In this document: positions 33,141-42,881 of the stretch, piece after piece | How positions within the stretch are numbered: the first letter of the stretch is position 1 | Layout of the letters: each line of letters starts with the position of its first letter | Assembly: GCA_016866215.1 (NCBI GenBank) | Contig: VGNE01000020.1 | Location: forward strand, 1-59,135 | Direction: 5' to 3' | Length of the DNA stretch: 59,135 nt | Origin: Chloroflexota bacterium | Lineage (GTDB): Bacteria; Chloroflexota; Anaerolineae; Anaerolineales; Villigracilaceae | Program-made: the position numbers and the translations under genes | Notes under the pieces: generated by a model | What the model saw: the letters and a program-made list of their open reading frames with translations, nothing else | The model's database searches: none | Told to the model about the DNA's origin: nothing

Positions 33141-34538
33141 TCATTGGCCAAGATGCTCGAACAGAGATGGCAGGTTGGCAAGAAATGGTTGTAATGCCTG
33201 CGGGAAAATTCCCAGGATGAAAAGTCCGAATATGCCTAACGCGAGCATGGTCCTTTGGGTCAGGCTTTCGTTCATGCTCCATGATTTGCCCTGATCTGCC
33301 ATGACGAAAACGGCCAGTGTGCGGAGGGCGCCAACCAGCAGTCCTAGCATTCCCAAAAAGACCCAAAAGGAAGTGCCGAGAGATTGACCTGCCAACTCCC
33401 CCCAGATTGCCAAGCGCGGAGGGAAACCCACAAGCAGGGGGAAACCTGTCATGGAGAGATGTGCGAGAATAAGCGCGGCTGCTGCTACAGGGTAAGTGCG
33501 AGCCAGCCCCTGCACTTCGTTGAAGCGTAATGAATAAGCTTTGCGCTTAATGATCGAAAGCGCCAGCGCCCAAACAGTCAATTCCAGTCCACGCGATATG
33601 AGAATCAGGAAGGTGATGGTGACGATCTCTGAAGACTTTAATCCCATAACGAGAATCAATAACCCGGTCTCTGCGATGGCGGCATAGCCCAGGATGCGCC
33701 CTATGTGGCGCTGCAGGGATGCAAAGATGCCGCCACTTGCCACCATGAAGACGCCCGTAAATTGGATGCCGTTGGAGAGTTGAGAAGAATTGCGCAGCCA
33801 GGCGTAATGGTCCAGAAAGCTGAGCGCAAAGATGACTATGAAAGTGGGCAGGGCCCAGAGCAGGAATCCTGTTACATAGGGCGAAGATTCTTCCATCAAC
33901 ATGAGTATCCAATTGTAGAGTGGGAAGACAGCCAGCAGGAATGCAAATCCCAAACCAAGTACTATTCCTGCTTGTGTGGTGGCGCCGAGGTCGCCCGGGT
34001 TGGCTTCCACACCAGCCAGCATCCATCCAGAAAAAAGAATAAAAGGCATGGCAAGCGTTTGATAGATGAGGAAACGAACCGGGCCGCGCCCGGGTTTTTG
34101 ATAGGGAGGCACCAGCAATGGAACGACCAGCATGGCCGCCATTTCGAGCAGCAACGCCGCATATAGAAACGGTTCGACTGCGATGGACGCAGTTAATAAT
34201 GCGATGATCATTAATCCTAAGGAGACGAAGCGCCTGGAGGTCCCGGAGGCTTCCGTGCCCAGGAACCATAATGCGGATATTCCATAAACGACGACGAGCA
34301 AAGGCCTGTCTGCTGTGTTGAATTCAAAACTGCGCCCAAAGAATTGAATCGATGGCGAAATTTTTATTGAGATTGAACCGAGCAGGAGCGCAATGTCAAT
34401 CGGCAAGACCATAGCAATCAATGCCAATACAGACGCTGTGACTCCCCCGATCAGCGCAGAAGAGCGTTCGCGTAAAATGAATAAGCTGAAGATCCCCACA
34501 AAGAAGGGGATCGCTATCCATATAATGGGAGCGCTCAT
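33141..34538 (-). CDS. NuoN/antiporter-like membrane subunit lacking key lysines
   Basis: 465 aa with about 14 helices. It is recognisable as a proton-translocating NuoL/M/N relative by LLLEMAAMLVV (the helix-5 Glu is kept), GLGFAFLLAVFPLYNW and RILGYAAIAETG. In the helix-7 motif the usual Lys (GLGFKLxxVPFH type) is Leu and the His is Tyr. In helix 8 the Lys position reads Pro, and in helix 12 (GFPLLVGFPPRLAIW) it is Arg. The start overlaps the upstream gene by 4 bp. It is likely part of a non-canonical complex I-like or Mrp-like module. Confidence 0.78.
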   Translation of the reverse strand: MSAPIIWIAIPFFVGIFSLFILRERSSALIGGVTASVLALIAMVLPIDIALLLGSISIKISPSIQFFGRSFEFNTADRPLLVVVYGISALWFLGTEASGTSRRFVSLGLMIIALLTASIAVEPFLYAALLLEMAAMLVVPLLVPPYQKPGRGPVRFLIYQTLAMPFILFSGWMLAGVEANPGDLGATTQAGIVLGLGFAFLLAVFPLYNWILMLMEESSPYVTGFLLWALPTFIVIFALSFLDHYAWLRNSSQLSNGIQFTGVFMVASGGIFASLQRHIGRILGYAAIAETGLLILVMGLKSSEIVTITFLILISRGLELTVWALALSIIKRKAYSLRFNEVQGLARTYPVAAAALILAHLSMTGFPLLVGFPPRLAIWGELAGQSLGTSFWVFLGMLGLLVGALRTLAVFVMADQGKSWSMNESLTQRTMLALGIFGLFILGIFPQALQPFLANLPSLFEHLGQ

Positions 34539-35143
34539 CGGTCATCCTCCATTTCAAGCGGGGACGACCCAGCCATCAGGAGATAGGAGCCGATGATTCC
34601 AAGCCCTAAATTCACTAATGCAAGAAATCCTGTCACAAGGATCGAGCTTTCCACTGCTCCGTATAAAATTTCAAAACCCGCCAACAGGGTCAGAAGTCCA
34701 ATCGTCACGCGCCAGGGATCAGAGGTTACGCCTAGATGTACCATACCTGCGCCGATTAAAAGTATACCCCCGCCGATGACCGGCAATCCCAATCCGGGGA
34801 TGGCTGCTTCGATGCTCAGTGTCGAACCCATTGTGATCAGTGCGACAATGCCCATCAGAATGGCCGTGAACCCTTGCCCGCGCGGCCAGAAAGTGTCTTC
34901 TTCATGTTCCAAATTGGTTAAACCCAGGCGGGTGATGCCGAGGACTGCGACCACCATCCACCCGGTGATCAATTTTGCGGAACCCATTGCGAAAGGCAGA
35001 TGGCGGGTCACCAGCCAGGAAGCTGCTAGGTATTGCACAGCCAGCGCCCCGAGACCCACACGCCAGTCTCTATTAATAAGGATGGTGGTGGCAGTTGTGA
35101 GGATCAAGCCTACCGAGATCCAGGAGATGATGTCCATGACCAT
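34535..35143 (-). CDS. Polytopic membrane protein, NuoK/HyfE-like region
   Basis: 202 aa with about six helices. The C-terminal part (GLLTLLAGFEILYGAVESS) has a helix Glu in a pattern resembling NuoK-type subunits, but the protein is about twice NuoK length, closer to HyfE-like hydrogenase subunits. It lies between, and is tightly packed with, two antiporter-like genes (1-bp gap and 4-bp overlap). This supports a three-subunit membrane module. The assignment is tentative. Confidence 0.65.
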   Translation of the reverse strand: MVMDIISWISVGLILTTATTILINRDWRVGLGALAVQYLAASWLVTRHLPFAMGSAKLITGWMVVAVLGITRLGLTNLEHEEDTFWPRGQGFTAILMGIVALITMGSTLSIEAAIPGLGLPVIGGGILLIGAGMVHLGVTSDPWRVTIGLLTLLAGFEILYGAVESSILVTGFLALVNLGLGIIGSYLLMAGSSPLEMEDDR

Positions 35144-35144
35144 G

Positions 35145-36698
35145 TTATGGAGTCCCGTTTCTTAGTAATGAAACAAATAAGGCCAGGAAGAGCAATGTCC
35201 ACAGAATGCCGCCTTCGCCTTCGAGCGTCACAATGATGGCTTGACTGATCCTTTCAAGTACGCGGTATAGCGACCCCAGCCCCTCATCCAAGTCATTCAA
35301 GAGTGACGTAGTGGATGTTGTGACCCAGTGGGCGCGGATGGGGTTGAGGACGCGAAAACGTGGTATCGCCCAAACCAGCCCAAAGGTCAGGAGTGAAGCG
35401 ATGACGGCTTGCAGCCAGGCGCCGACCTGGAAAGCCCCGCCCCAGCCGATCCATCCCAATAGAAATTGAAGAGCAATGAGCAGGATAATTCCAGATGAGT
35501 ATACAGTGCGTGTCCAGCCTGGCTGCGCATCGAGTGTGTCACGCCCCGCGGGGCGGAGGGCATGGCGGATAAATCCTGCGATGACCAGGGCTTGCGCGAT
35601 GATGACGAACGGGATGAAGAATCCCAAACTGCCAAGCCAGGCGCTGGCTGTCAATGAAAAAGGTAAAGAGGAAAGACTCCATGCGCCGAGCAGCATGATG
35701 CGGTTTAACCAGACATGTTGAACGGATGCAAGAAAGAGCGCCCCGCCTACGAGGAGCAATGCGCATCCCCAGGCAACAGCCCCCAGTGGATTACCGCTCA
35801 GCGAGGCAATCACCGAAAGTGAAGCGAGACTGATGATCCAATAAGGACGGCCATTTAATTCTTCAGGCGCACGTAACCACATCCAGCCGCCGTAGATCGC
35901 GGCCGTCGTTGCAAGCATCAGTAGGAATGGTGTGGCAAAGGAGTCCAACCCTCCGGCAGGAATACGCCCCAACAAGATCAGGCTGGATGCCGCAGAAATT
36001 AAGCGCAGCGCTGTTCCAAAACCGCGCCTCAAGATTGATTCAGTTGAATAGGGTAAATGTATTGGAAGCACACCCAGCCGCAAGCCCGCCGCGACCACCA
36101 GATATAAGCCGGAAGCCGGTGACATGGATTGGAAATCAAAAACGCCTCCCCCTGATATACTGACAATGCTTGCCCACAACAATGCACCAATTCCCAAGGC
36201 GCGCGCTGAAAAAGACATCACAACTTTTTTATTATTCGCAGATCCATCCACGGAGCCCAGCTGGGTCAATAATTCGGTGATATCCAATGCCGCCCATACC
36301 AATAAAAGAGTTAGGGGATTGTTCGTCGTAACAGCCAGAATGCCAAGCCCGCCCAACGCAAGCGTCCCGACCCAGGCAAAGGAATTAACGAAGACCGGCC
36401 TCGTGACCGAAGTCAACAATATCGACAGGGTTAAGCCAGCGATGCCAAATGCAAAGGGCCATGAAATACCATCCGCCTGAAAGAGGATTGGCGTTGTAAA
36501 CAATCTGACCGGTTGCCATGCAGGCAACACAAGGTCAAATGGCATCTGCGCCAGCCAGATGAATACACTCGCCAGCGCCAGCATTGCGCCCCCGACCGCG
36601 ACCAGCCAAGTGTAACGCGCATTGGGTTGTACCACGCGCAATACAATCAATGTCAACGCGGTGACAAAAAGTAAAAGGCAGGAAATCAAGATCAACAT
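35145..36698 (-). CDS. NuoL/M-like membrane subunit, diverged
   Basis: 517 aa from the ATG at 36698 (the frame stays open to 36770, but that start would add a non-hydrophobic leader). It has many helices. ILFQADGISWPFAF matches the early NuoL/M signature. In the helix-7 motif AAGLRLGVLPIHLP the usual Lys is Arg while the His is kept. The helix-5 region reads LLLVWAALDITELL. A C-terminal amphipathic part (DLDEGLGSLYRVLERISQ) and a last helix complete it. It is the first gene of a three-gene membrane module. Confidence 0.75.
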   Translation of the reverse strand: MLILISCLLLFVTALTLIVLRVVQPNARYTWLVAVGGAMLALASVFIWLAQMPFDLVLPAWQPVRLFTTPILFQADGISWPFAFGIAGLTLSILLTSVTRPVFVNSFAWVGTLALGGLGILAVTTNNPLTLLLVWAALDITELLTQLGSVDGSANNKKVVMSFSARALGIGALLWASIVSISGGGVFDFQSMSPASGLYLVVAAGLRLGVLPIHLPYSTESILRRGFGTALRLISAASSLILLGRIPAGGLDSFATPFLLMLATTAAIYGGWMWLRAPEELNGRPYWIISLASLSVIASLSGNPLGAVAWGCALLLVGGALFLASVQHVWLNRIMLLGAWSLSSLPFSLTASAWLGSLGFFIPFVIIAQALVIAGFIRHALRPAGRDTLDAQPGWTRTVYSSGIILLIALQFLLGWIGWGGAFQVGAWLQAVIASLLTFGLVWAIPRFRVLNPIRAHWVTTSTTSLLNDLDEGLGSLYRVLERISQAIIVTLEGEGGILWTLLFLALFVSLLRNGTP

Positions 36699-36730
36699 GG
36701 GAGAATGCAATTGTATCAGTTTTATCCCTG

Positions 36731-36745
36731 AGGGGCTTTGCCCCT
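36731..36745. repeat. Short GC hairpin between divergent genes
   Basis: AGGGGC-TTT-GCCCCT sits in the divergent gap between the NuoL/M-like gene and the DUF3048 gene. It may lie in the 5' leader of the minus-strand transcript. Confidence 0.4.
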
Positions 36746-36778
36746 TTAACTCCTTTTGCTTTTGGTACAATCACCATC

Positions 36779-38068
36779 ATGACTTTTCAACGACACAGAC
36801 TCATTGGATATAAAATAACATACTGGACATTGATCAGCCTGCTCAGCGCTTCATGTGCCGTCCTCGCCTCAACGCCTGCGCCGACGCCTGCCCCTGTTTT
36901 CCCAAACATTCTTCCAACGCTGACGCCATTCCAGCCCGCCCCTGAAAATTCTCCTGGTACTTACTTTGCGATCACAACCCCGCAGCCCGCGCCGACCTAT
37001 ACGCCCTATCCTACAAAATATGTTGTGGTTGAGAATCCTTCTGCATTCGTTCAACTTTCTCCTTCCCCGGAGATCAACTCACTGGTTATCAACAATCCAT
37101 TAACAGGCTTGCCAGTCAATGATCCGTCCTTGCTGCAGCGCAGGCCGCTCGCAATTAAGATTGCCAATTCGCCGGATTATGTCCGCCCGCAATCCGGGTT
37201 GACACTGGCGGATGTGGTCTATGAATATTATATTGAATGGGGCGATACACGTTTTATTGCGGTCTTTTACAGCAACGATTCTTCTCGTGTGGGACCTGTG
37301 CGTTCGGGCAGGTTTTTTGATGAGCACATTGCCCGCATGTATCATGCCTTCCTGATGTTCAAAGGCGCTGATCCGCGCGAATTGAATTACTTGCAGGGAA
37401 CTGACATCAGCGAATTCCTCATTACCGTGGGAATTGGCTCCTGCCCGCCCTATTTTATTGGTCCTTATAAACGCGAATCCTACAATAATGTGTTTTTCAA
37501 TTCAACAAAATGGCCGGCCTGCGCGAAAAAAAAGGGACTGGATAACTCGCCGCAAACGCTAAGCGGAGGCTTTTTTACTTCGGACGTGCCTGAGAGCCAA
37601 TTGCAGGCAACGCGGATATATTCTTTCTACTCGGTTTATAGCTATAACTATTGGGAATATGATCCCGCCACGAATAACTACATCCGCTATTCGGAAGCGA
37701 ATGACATGATTAAAGGAAAGCCGGAAGCGTATGCCGCTCTTTCAGATGCCCAGACGGGATTGCCAGTCACTGCCGCGAACGTGGTTGTCTTGTTCGCGCC
37801 GCATATATTTTCGAATACATTTAACGCAGAGGATGAGGTATTCAGCATTGATTTGATAGATTATGGAAATGCAATGGTCTTTCGCGATGGAAAAGCGGTA
37901 CCAGCACATTGGAATCGGATGCAAAGAGACCAACCGATTGTGCTGACTGATTTGGCTGGAGCCCCGATCTATCTACGCCCGGGGCGCACCTTCTATCAGG
38001 TGATGGGTACTACCTCTACTTACACTCAGGATGGAACGAACTGGCGTTTTGTGTTCCAAACCCCATAA
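36779..38068 (+). CDS. DUF3048 (YerB-like) lipoprotein
   Basis: 429 aa. A lipoprotein signal (ISLLSASC) is followed by a Pro/Thr-rich linker. The DUF3048 N domain has NPLTGLPVNDPSLLQRRPLA, RPQSGLTLADVVYEY and SRVGPVRSGR, and the C domain ends with RPGRTFYQVMG. YerB-type proteins are exported and of unclear function, with some links to PcrA/LigA-interacting or wall-related processes. A TACAAT box lies only 8 bp before the ATG, so the mRNA may have almost no leader. Confidence 0.9.
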   Translation: MTFQRHRLIGYKITYWTLISLLSASCAVLASTPAPTPAPVFPNILPTLTPFQPAPENSPGTYFAITTPQPAPTYTPYPTKYVVVENPSAFVQLSPSPEINSLVINNPLTGLPVNDPSLLQRRPLAIKIANSPDYVRPQSGLTLADVVYEYYIEWGDTRFIAVFYSNDSSRVGPVRSGRFFDEHIARMYHAFLMFKGADPRELNYLQGTDISEFLITVGIGSCPPYFIGPYKRESYNNVFFNSTKWPACAKKKGLDNSPQTLSGGFFTSDVPESQLQATRIYSFYSVYSYNYWEYDPATNNYIRYSEANDMIKGKPEAYAALSDAQTGLPVTAANVVVLFAPHIFSNTFNAEDEVFSIDLIDYGNAMVFRDGKAVPAHWNRMQRDQPIVLTDLAGAPIYLRPGRTFYQVMGTTSTYTQDGTNWRFVFQTP

Positions 38069-38121
38069 GACATGAGATAATGGTTGAAATATTGAAATCC
38101 CTGCCTTAACCGGAGTTTCCC

Positions 38122-38652
38122 ATGACCTTTGATCCTGTTTTTATCAGCAGTTTAACCCTTGTGTTGACCGCATTCGGTGGCGCATTTCTGGCCGCGTTGT
38201 GGATCAGCCTGGTGGTGTGGACGTATCGAGACATCCGTGCGCGTGCAAGAGACCCGTTGGTCAAAACACTGGCGGCCTTGCTTGTGGCGGTCATGAATTT
38301 GCCAGGTGTGTTGGTTTATCTCATCTTGCGCCCGCCGCGTACCTTGGAGGAGGAATATCAACGCACGCTGGAAGAAGAAGCCCTACTTCAAGCGTTGGAG
38401 GATCTTCCGCTTTGCCCGGGTTGTGAGCGGCGTGTTAAAGAGGATTGGCAGATCTGTCCCAATTGCCATACCAAATTAAAGAAATCCTGCCATCACTGCT
38501 TGAAGTTCATGGAATTGTCGTGGAACCTTTGTCCGTATTGTGGAACGCCTGTGCCGGGCATGCGTTTGGAATCCAACAGTATAGATGAGGCTTTGCGCGG
38601 CATGAAAACGAATGAAAATACCGGTGATGTGGAGGTTGATTCTTCGTCCTGA
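38122..38652 (+). CDS. Membrane-anchored double zinc-ribbon protein
   Basis: 176 aa. An N-terminal helix (about 5-31) and a second hydrophobic stretch (about 52-70) are followed by two zinc ribbons: CPGC with CPNC, then CHHC with CPYC. The last codons and the stop overlap a dispersed repeat (TTCGTCCTGAGCGGAG), so its C-terminal SSS is probably repeat-derived. The function is unknown; such proteins often serve as membrane-linked adaptors. Confidence 0.85.
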   Translation: MTFDPVFISSLTLVLTAFGGAFLAALWISLVVWTYRDIRARARDPLVKTLAALLVAVMNLPGVLVYLILRPPRTLEEEYQRTLEEEALLQALEDLPLCPGCERRVKEDWQICPNCHTKLKKSCHHCLKFMELSWNLCPYCGTPVPGMRLESNSIDEALRGMKTNENTGDVEVDSSS

Positions 38653-38800
38653 GCGGAGCTGCACGTACTACGCGGCGCAGTCGAAGGATAGGTGCCATAA
38701 AAAACATATTTTTCAAGTCGCTTGCGCTTCGACTTCGTTCAACCGAAGCATGTCCTGACGGTTCGACTTTTGCCCACCGTGTCGAAGGGAACACAGCCTC
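38641..38800. repeat. Dispersed repeat cluster after the zinc-ribbon gene
   Basis: It contains TTCGTCCTGAGCGGAG (also at 41954-41969), a GCAGTCGAAGGA unit (inverse of the CTTCGACTGC unit elsewhere) and a segment TGTCCTGACGGTTCGACTTT with a close copy at 42128-42147. The remaining gap to 38903 shows no gene. Confidence 0.6.
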
Positions 38801-38903
38801 ACTCCGTTCACATTGGCCCGACACTTGCGCCGTACGCCAGTGCGGTGTGTTTTTTCGGGAGCGAGGATGCAGTCTAAGAACAGGTTATTGTGAAGGTTAA
38901 AAA

Positions 38904-40019
38904 ATGAAAATAGAATCGATCACGCTCCATCATATTTCCATGCCTTTGACCGCGCCCTTTGAGACATCCTTTGGACGCGAGACCGATCGGCAGTGTGTCA
39001 TTATTCAAATCCATTCCGAGGGACTGGTCGGTTATGGCGAGTGTGTCACCACCCGTGACCCGGGTTATAACTATGAAACCACCGGAACGGCTGTTCATAT
39101 TCTCAAGGATTTTGTTGCGCCGTTAATTCTTGGCAAAGATGTAAAAGATGCGCTTGATTTCCAAGAGAAAATCTCAGGCATTCGCGGGCATTACCTTGCC
39201 AAAGCGGGCGTCGAAATGGCGATCTGGGATCTGCTTGGCAAGCGGGCAGGCAGGTCATTGCGCGAGTTGCTGGGAGGCGCGCGCGAAAAAGTTGAGGTGG
39301 GAGTCTCCATCGGGATTCAGGAATCAGCTCAAAGCTTGGTGCGAAGCGCGACGGATTTCGTCAAGCAGGGCTATGCGCGGGTGAAGATCAAGATCAAGCC
39401 GGGCCGGGATGTTGAAGATGCGGCCGCAGTTCGCAGGGAATTTCCAAGCCTGCGCTTGCAGGTGGATGCGAATTCCGCCTATTCAATGGAAGATGTGTCC
39501 AATCTTAAGCCCCTGGACAAATTAAATTTACTGCTGATCGAACAGCCGTTGTTTGAAGACGATATTTGGGATCACCATAAATTTCAGGCGCAATTTGAAA
39601 CGCCGGTTTGTTTGGATGAAAGCATCCTCACACCGCGCCACGCGCGCTATGCCATTGAAATGAAGGCCTGCAGAATCATTAACATCAAAGCCGGCAGATT
39701 GGGCGGGTTGAGTCGGGCTGTGATGGTGCATGACCTGTGCCAGCAGCAGCATATGCCCGTTTGGTGCGGCGGCATGTTAGAGACGGGCATCGGCCGCGCT
39801 TCAAACCTGGCGCTGGCTTCACTGCCAAACTTTGTTTTGCCCGGCGATGTTTCTGCCTCGGATCGTTATTATGCGCGCGATATCACCCATGAACGTTTTG
39901 TGTTGAATTCAGACTCAACCATTGACGTGCCGCGCGGCGCAGGCCTTGGTGTGACAATTGATGAAGAGGCGTTGAAGTCGTATTCATTGGGTCAGATAAA
40001 ATTGAATGAAAATCCATAA
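38904..40019 (+). CDS. menC: Enolase-superfamily enzyme: o-succinylbenzoate synthase / N-acylamino acid racemase type
   Basis: 371 aa, one full-length barrel. The catalytic pattern is complete: KIKIKPG (Lys pair), metal ligands in LQVDANSAY, LIEQPL and LDES, the second-half Lys in IINIKAGRLGG, and GGMLETGIGRASN, which is typical of the MenC/NAAAR group. OSBS makes o-succinylbenzoate for menaquinone. NAAAR members racemise N-acyl amino acids. No other men genes are near, so the promiscuous racemase role cannot be excluded. Confidence 0.85.
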   Translation: MKIESITLHHISMPLTAPFETSFGRETDRQCVIIQIHSEGLVGYGECVTTRDPGYNYETTGTAVHILKDFVAPLILGKDVKDALDFQEKISGIRGHYLAKAGVEMAIWDLLGKRAGRSLRELLGGAREKVEVGVSIGIQESAQSLVRSATDFVKQGYARVKIKIKPGRDVEDAAAVRREFPSLRLQVDANSAYSMEDVSNLKPLDKLNLLLIEQPLFEDDIWDHHKFQAQFETPVCLDESILTPRHARYAIEMKACRIINIKAGRLGGLSRAVMVHDLCQQQHMPVWCGGMLETGIGRASNLALASLPNFVLPGDVSASDRYYARDITHERFVLNSDSTIDVPRGAGLGVTIDEEALKSYSLGQIKLNENP

Positions 40020-40133
40020 ACCGATTACTGTGGGAGTTTTACAGCACGAAGTGTACAGCTTTCTTCGTGCTGTTATTTTGAATAGGCAATTATATTCCTG
40101 CAAGACTTCCGAAGGTTGAGATTAAGATTTCAC

Positions 40134-41798
40134 ATGAAGAAAATTTTCTTATTCCTGATTTGTATTTCAATTCTCATTGCTTGCGTCCCCGCTGAAGTCG
40201 CAACATTGACTCCTTCACCACATCCACCTTTGCCAACCGAAACAATTACGCCGATGCCCGCGGCGTTGTGGGTCAGCCCTGCTGTGCCAAATGATTTGCG
40301 CCTCATCATGCAATCATGGGATATCCCGCTCGTTGATGACCCCGCGCTCGCCACGCAAAAACTGGATGTATCTGAGGCGACGCCAAGCGCATTGTGGATT
40401 TATGTCCTCGTTGCGCCGTTTCCTACAATTACGGATGATGTGACCTCCGACGATTTGATCTCTGCCTGGAAGGGCGCTTCAAACGGGACTTTGAGCGGGC
40501 GCCCGTTACTCATGGCAGAATCCACCTTGAAGGCGTTGACTGCTTTGTGGGGCGAACCAGCCCGGGGTGTGATGCGCACTGTTCCAGCCGATAAACTGCT
40601 GGATGAAGCATGGAGCGATATGTCCAGTTGGGCGATTATCCCGTTCGAGGAGATCAATCCAAAATGGAAAGTGTTGAGCGTGGACGGTCAATCTCCCATC
40701 CATAAGGATTTTGATGCGGAGTTGTATCCGCTGAAAATAAATTTTGGTTTATCAGATCCTAAATCATTTGCATTGCCTGAATCGAATCAGGATGCCTCAA
40801 AATTAGCCACGGTGGTTTTAACAGGCGTGACGGCGCTGGTGCGCGCAACGGCATTCACGATGGAACAAAAAGGCGTGACGCGCCCCGGCGAGCTGATCCA
40901 CGATTGGTTGTATAACGCAGACGTGACTCACATCAGTAATGAGGTGGCTTTCGATAAGAATTGTCCATACCCAAAGCCGGGATATAAAAATTTTATTTTG
41001 TGCAGTGACCCGAAATATTTTGAATTGCTGAAATATGTCGGGACGGATATCATCGAATTAACGGGTGATCACTTTACAGATCGCGGCACACAAGCCATGC
41101 TGGATACATTGGAGTTGTACAGGCAAAACAACCTGCCCTATTACGGCGGCGGCGCCAATGCAGAAGAAGCGCGTTTACCTGTGTTGATGGAAATAAACGG
41201 CAATCAACTCGCGTTCACCGGCTGTAATGGCAAGAAGGCTTATGTTTTTGCAAAAGCAACAGCAACCTCCCCCGGCGCAGCGGATTGCGATTATGACTAT
41301 TTCAAAAAGCAAATCGGTGAGTTGAAGGCGCAGGGATATATGGTCATCTTCACTTTTCAGCATGAAGAGTGTTATCACCCCGGTCCGTGTTATGCGCATG
41401 GCGAGGATTTTCGCAGTATGGCGGATGCAGGCGCAGTGGTGGTCAGCGGCAGTCAGGCGCATTATCCGCATTTGATGGAGTTTCGCGGCGACTCTTTCAT
41501 CCATTATGGCTTGGGAAATCTTTTCTTCGACCAGATGACCTACACGCTCCCGGATGGCAATGTCATAGATGAAACCCGCCGCGAATTTATTGACCGCCAT
41601 GTCTTTTATGACGGCCGCTACCTCGGCGTGGAATTGCTAAGTGCGATGCTGGAGGATTTTTCACGTCCGCGACCGATGAATCAGCGCGAGAGGACGGCCT
41701 TTCTCTCCGATTATTTTTATTACAGCGGCTGGGCGCCGCTCTTGCCGACGCCTGTTCCCCAGCCAACCGTCACACTCACACCGATTGTGCTGCCTTAG
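40134..41798 (+). CDS. CapA/PgsA-type lipoprotein (PGA_cap metallophosphatase-like domain)
   Basis: 554 aa from the ATG at 40134, which directly precedes a lipobox signal (FLICISILIAC). The N-terminal half is unlike known domains by eye. The C-terminal half has the CapA features LTGDHFTDRGTQAM, LPYYGGGANAEEA, FTFQHEECYHPGPC, GSQAHYPHL and HYGLGNLFFDQ. CapA proteins act in poly-gamma-glutamate or related surface polymer handling. The adjacent capsule cluster (45718 onward) makes a surface role plausible. Confidence 0.85.
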   Translation: MKKIFLFLICISILIACVPAEVATLTPSPHPPLPTETITPMPAALWVSPAVPNDLRLIMQSWDIPLVDDPALATQKLDVSEATPSALWIYVLVAPFPTITDDVTSDDLISAWKGASNGTLSGRPLLMAESTLKALTALWGEPARGVMRTVPADKLLDEAWSDMSSWAIIPFEEINPKWKVLSVDGQSPIHKDFDAELYPLKINFGLSDPKSFALPESNQDASKLATVVLTGVTALVRATAFTMEQKGVTRPGELIHDWLYNADVTHISNEVAFDKNCPYPKPGYKNFILCSDPKYFELLKYVGTDIIELTGDHFTDRGTQAMLDTLELYRQNNLPYYGGGANAEEARLPVLMEINGNQLAFTGCNGKKAYVFAKATATSPGAADCDYDYFKKQIGELKAQGYMVIFTFQHEECYHPGPCYAHGEDFRSMADAGAVVVSGSQAHYPHLMEFRGDSFIHYGLGNLFFDQMTYTLPDGNVIDETRREFIDRHVFYDGRYLGVELLSAMLEDFSRPRPMNQRERTAFLSDYFYYSGWAPLLPTPVPQPTVTLTPIVLP

Positions 41799-41826
41799 GT
41801 TCGATAAATTCTTTGCTCCAGTACAA

Positions 41827-42175
41827 ATGTCGTTGCGAGTAAAACCACAGCGAAAAAGCGACGCTGTTCAAAGCGGAAGAAACTTGTAGCGTGCGCGCTT
41901 CGACTGCGTTCGGACGATAGTGCTGCCCTCACTCCGCTCAGCGAGGAGGCTCCTTCGTCCTGAGCGGAGGGTTGAGCGTTCTTGCTCTCCCTGGCGCTGC
42001 CCGTCACTACAGTCCCCGAAGCGGAGCGAGTGGGTGGGCAGAGGTATGCCCGAAGCAATCTCCGGTTAAGCGGAAGGAACTACTTGATGAATTTTTTTCG
42101 TTAAATCGGGGATTGCTTCGCGAAGCCTGTCCTGATGGTTCGACTTTCGCTCACCGTGTGGAAGGGTGCGCTCAC
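41827..42175. repeat. Composite dispersed repeat region
   Basis: This fills most of the 497-bp gap after the CapA gene. It contains a GTCGTTGCGAG end (41828), CTTCGACTGCGTTC, CCTTCGTCCTGAGCGGAG and a unit at 41974-42066 matching the MITE-like element at 44118-44268. A TGTCCTGATGGTTCGACTTT segment like that at 38752 completes it. No coding sequence is supported here. Confidence 0.65.
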
Positions 42176-42295
42176 AACAACATAGTTGAGGAGTTTGTAC
42201 GGACGAGAAATAAATTTACAATCTTTTTACATGCATGCCACACGCACTTAACTTGCTTCACCTAAAATCACATCGTAACCTAAAGGAGGCTTACG

Positions 42296-42826
42296 ATGAA
42301 AAACATGTTCAAGAAAACTATTTTGGCGGCATTGGCCACCGCCCTCGTCTTTGCCGCATTCCCTGTGACCACTGCTTTTGCCGCAAAGGATCCACCCCCC
42401 GCGAGCGGTGAGTTGACCACGGAAAGATTGGAACGGATTTGGGCGCGTCAGTTGCGGAGGTATGAACGGCTTGGTAAAGTATTCAATGACATGGATGCTC
42501 ATATTGCCAGGTTTCAAGCAGGGATTGACAAAGCCGCTGAAAATGGCAAGGATGTCTCTTCTTTGCAAGCCGCGCTGGATGCTTACGAATCCGCATTGAA
42601 AGCCGCGCAACCGGCCTACGACAGCATTAATGGCATCGTCAGCTCGCACCAGGGATTTGATGAGAATGGCAAGGTAACAAATGCTGAAAAGGCCAAATCC
42701 ACAGTGCGGGAAATGCGCGCGAAAATGCAGGAGATCAAATCTTCGATGGACAGTACTTTCAAGGCTTTGCGCGAGGCCATGAAGGCATTCCGTGAAGCGA
42801 ATAAACCCGCCGGCGAACTGAAGTAA
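42296..42826 (+). CDS. Secreted helical protein of unknown function
   Basis: 176 aa. A clear signal peptide ends at AFAA (about residue 29). The mature protein is charged and helical with Lys/Ala/Glu-rich heptads and no cysteine. A very strong AAAGGAGG ribosome-binding site precedes the start, and a terminator-like hairpin follows at 42850, so this is a single highly expressed transcription unit. I do not recognise the family. Confidence 0.82.
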   Translation: MKNMFKKTILAALATALVFAAFPVTTAFAAKDPPPASGELTTERLERIWARQLRRYERLGKVFNDMDAHIARFQAGIDKAAENGKDVSSLQAALDAYESALKAAQPAYDSINGIVSSHQGFDENGKVTNAEKAKSTVREMRAKMQEIKSSMDSTFKALREAMKAFREANKPAGELK

Positions 42827-42849
42827 CGCCGATAATAACTCCCATTAAG

Positions 42850-42881
42850 GAACAGGCGCGGACGACGATCCGTGCCTGTTC
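42850..42881 (+). terminator. Terminator-like hairpin after the secreted helical protein
   Basis: GAACAGGCGCGGA pairs with TCCGTGCCTGTTC (13 bp with one G-T) around a 6-nt loop. Only a short T-rich stretch follows. Confidence 0.6.
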
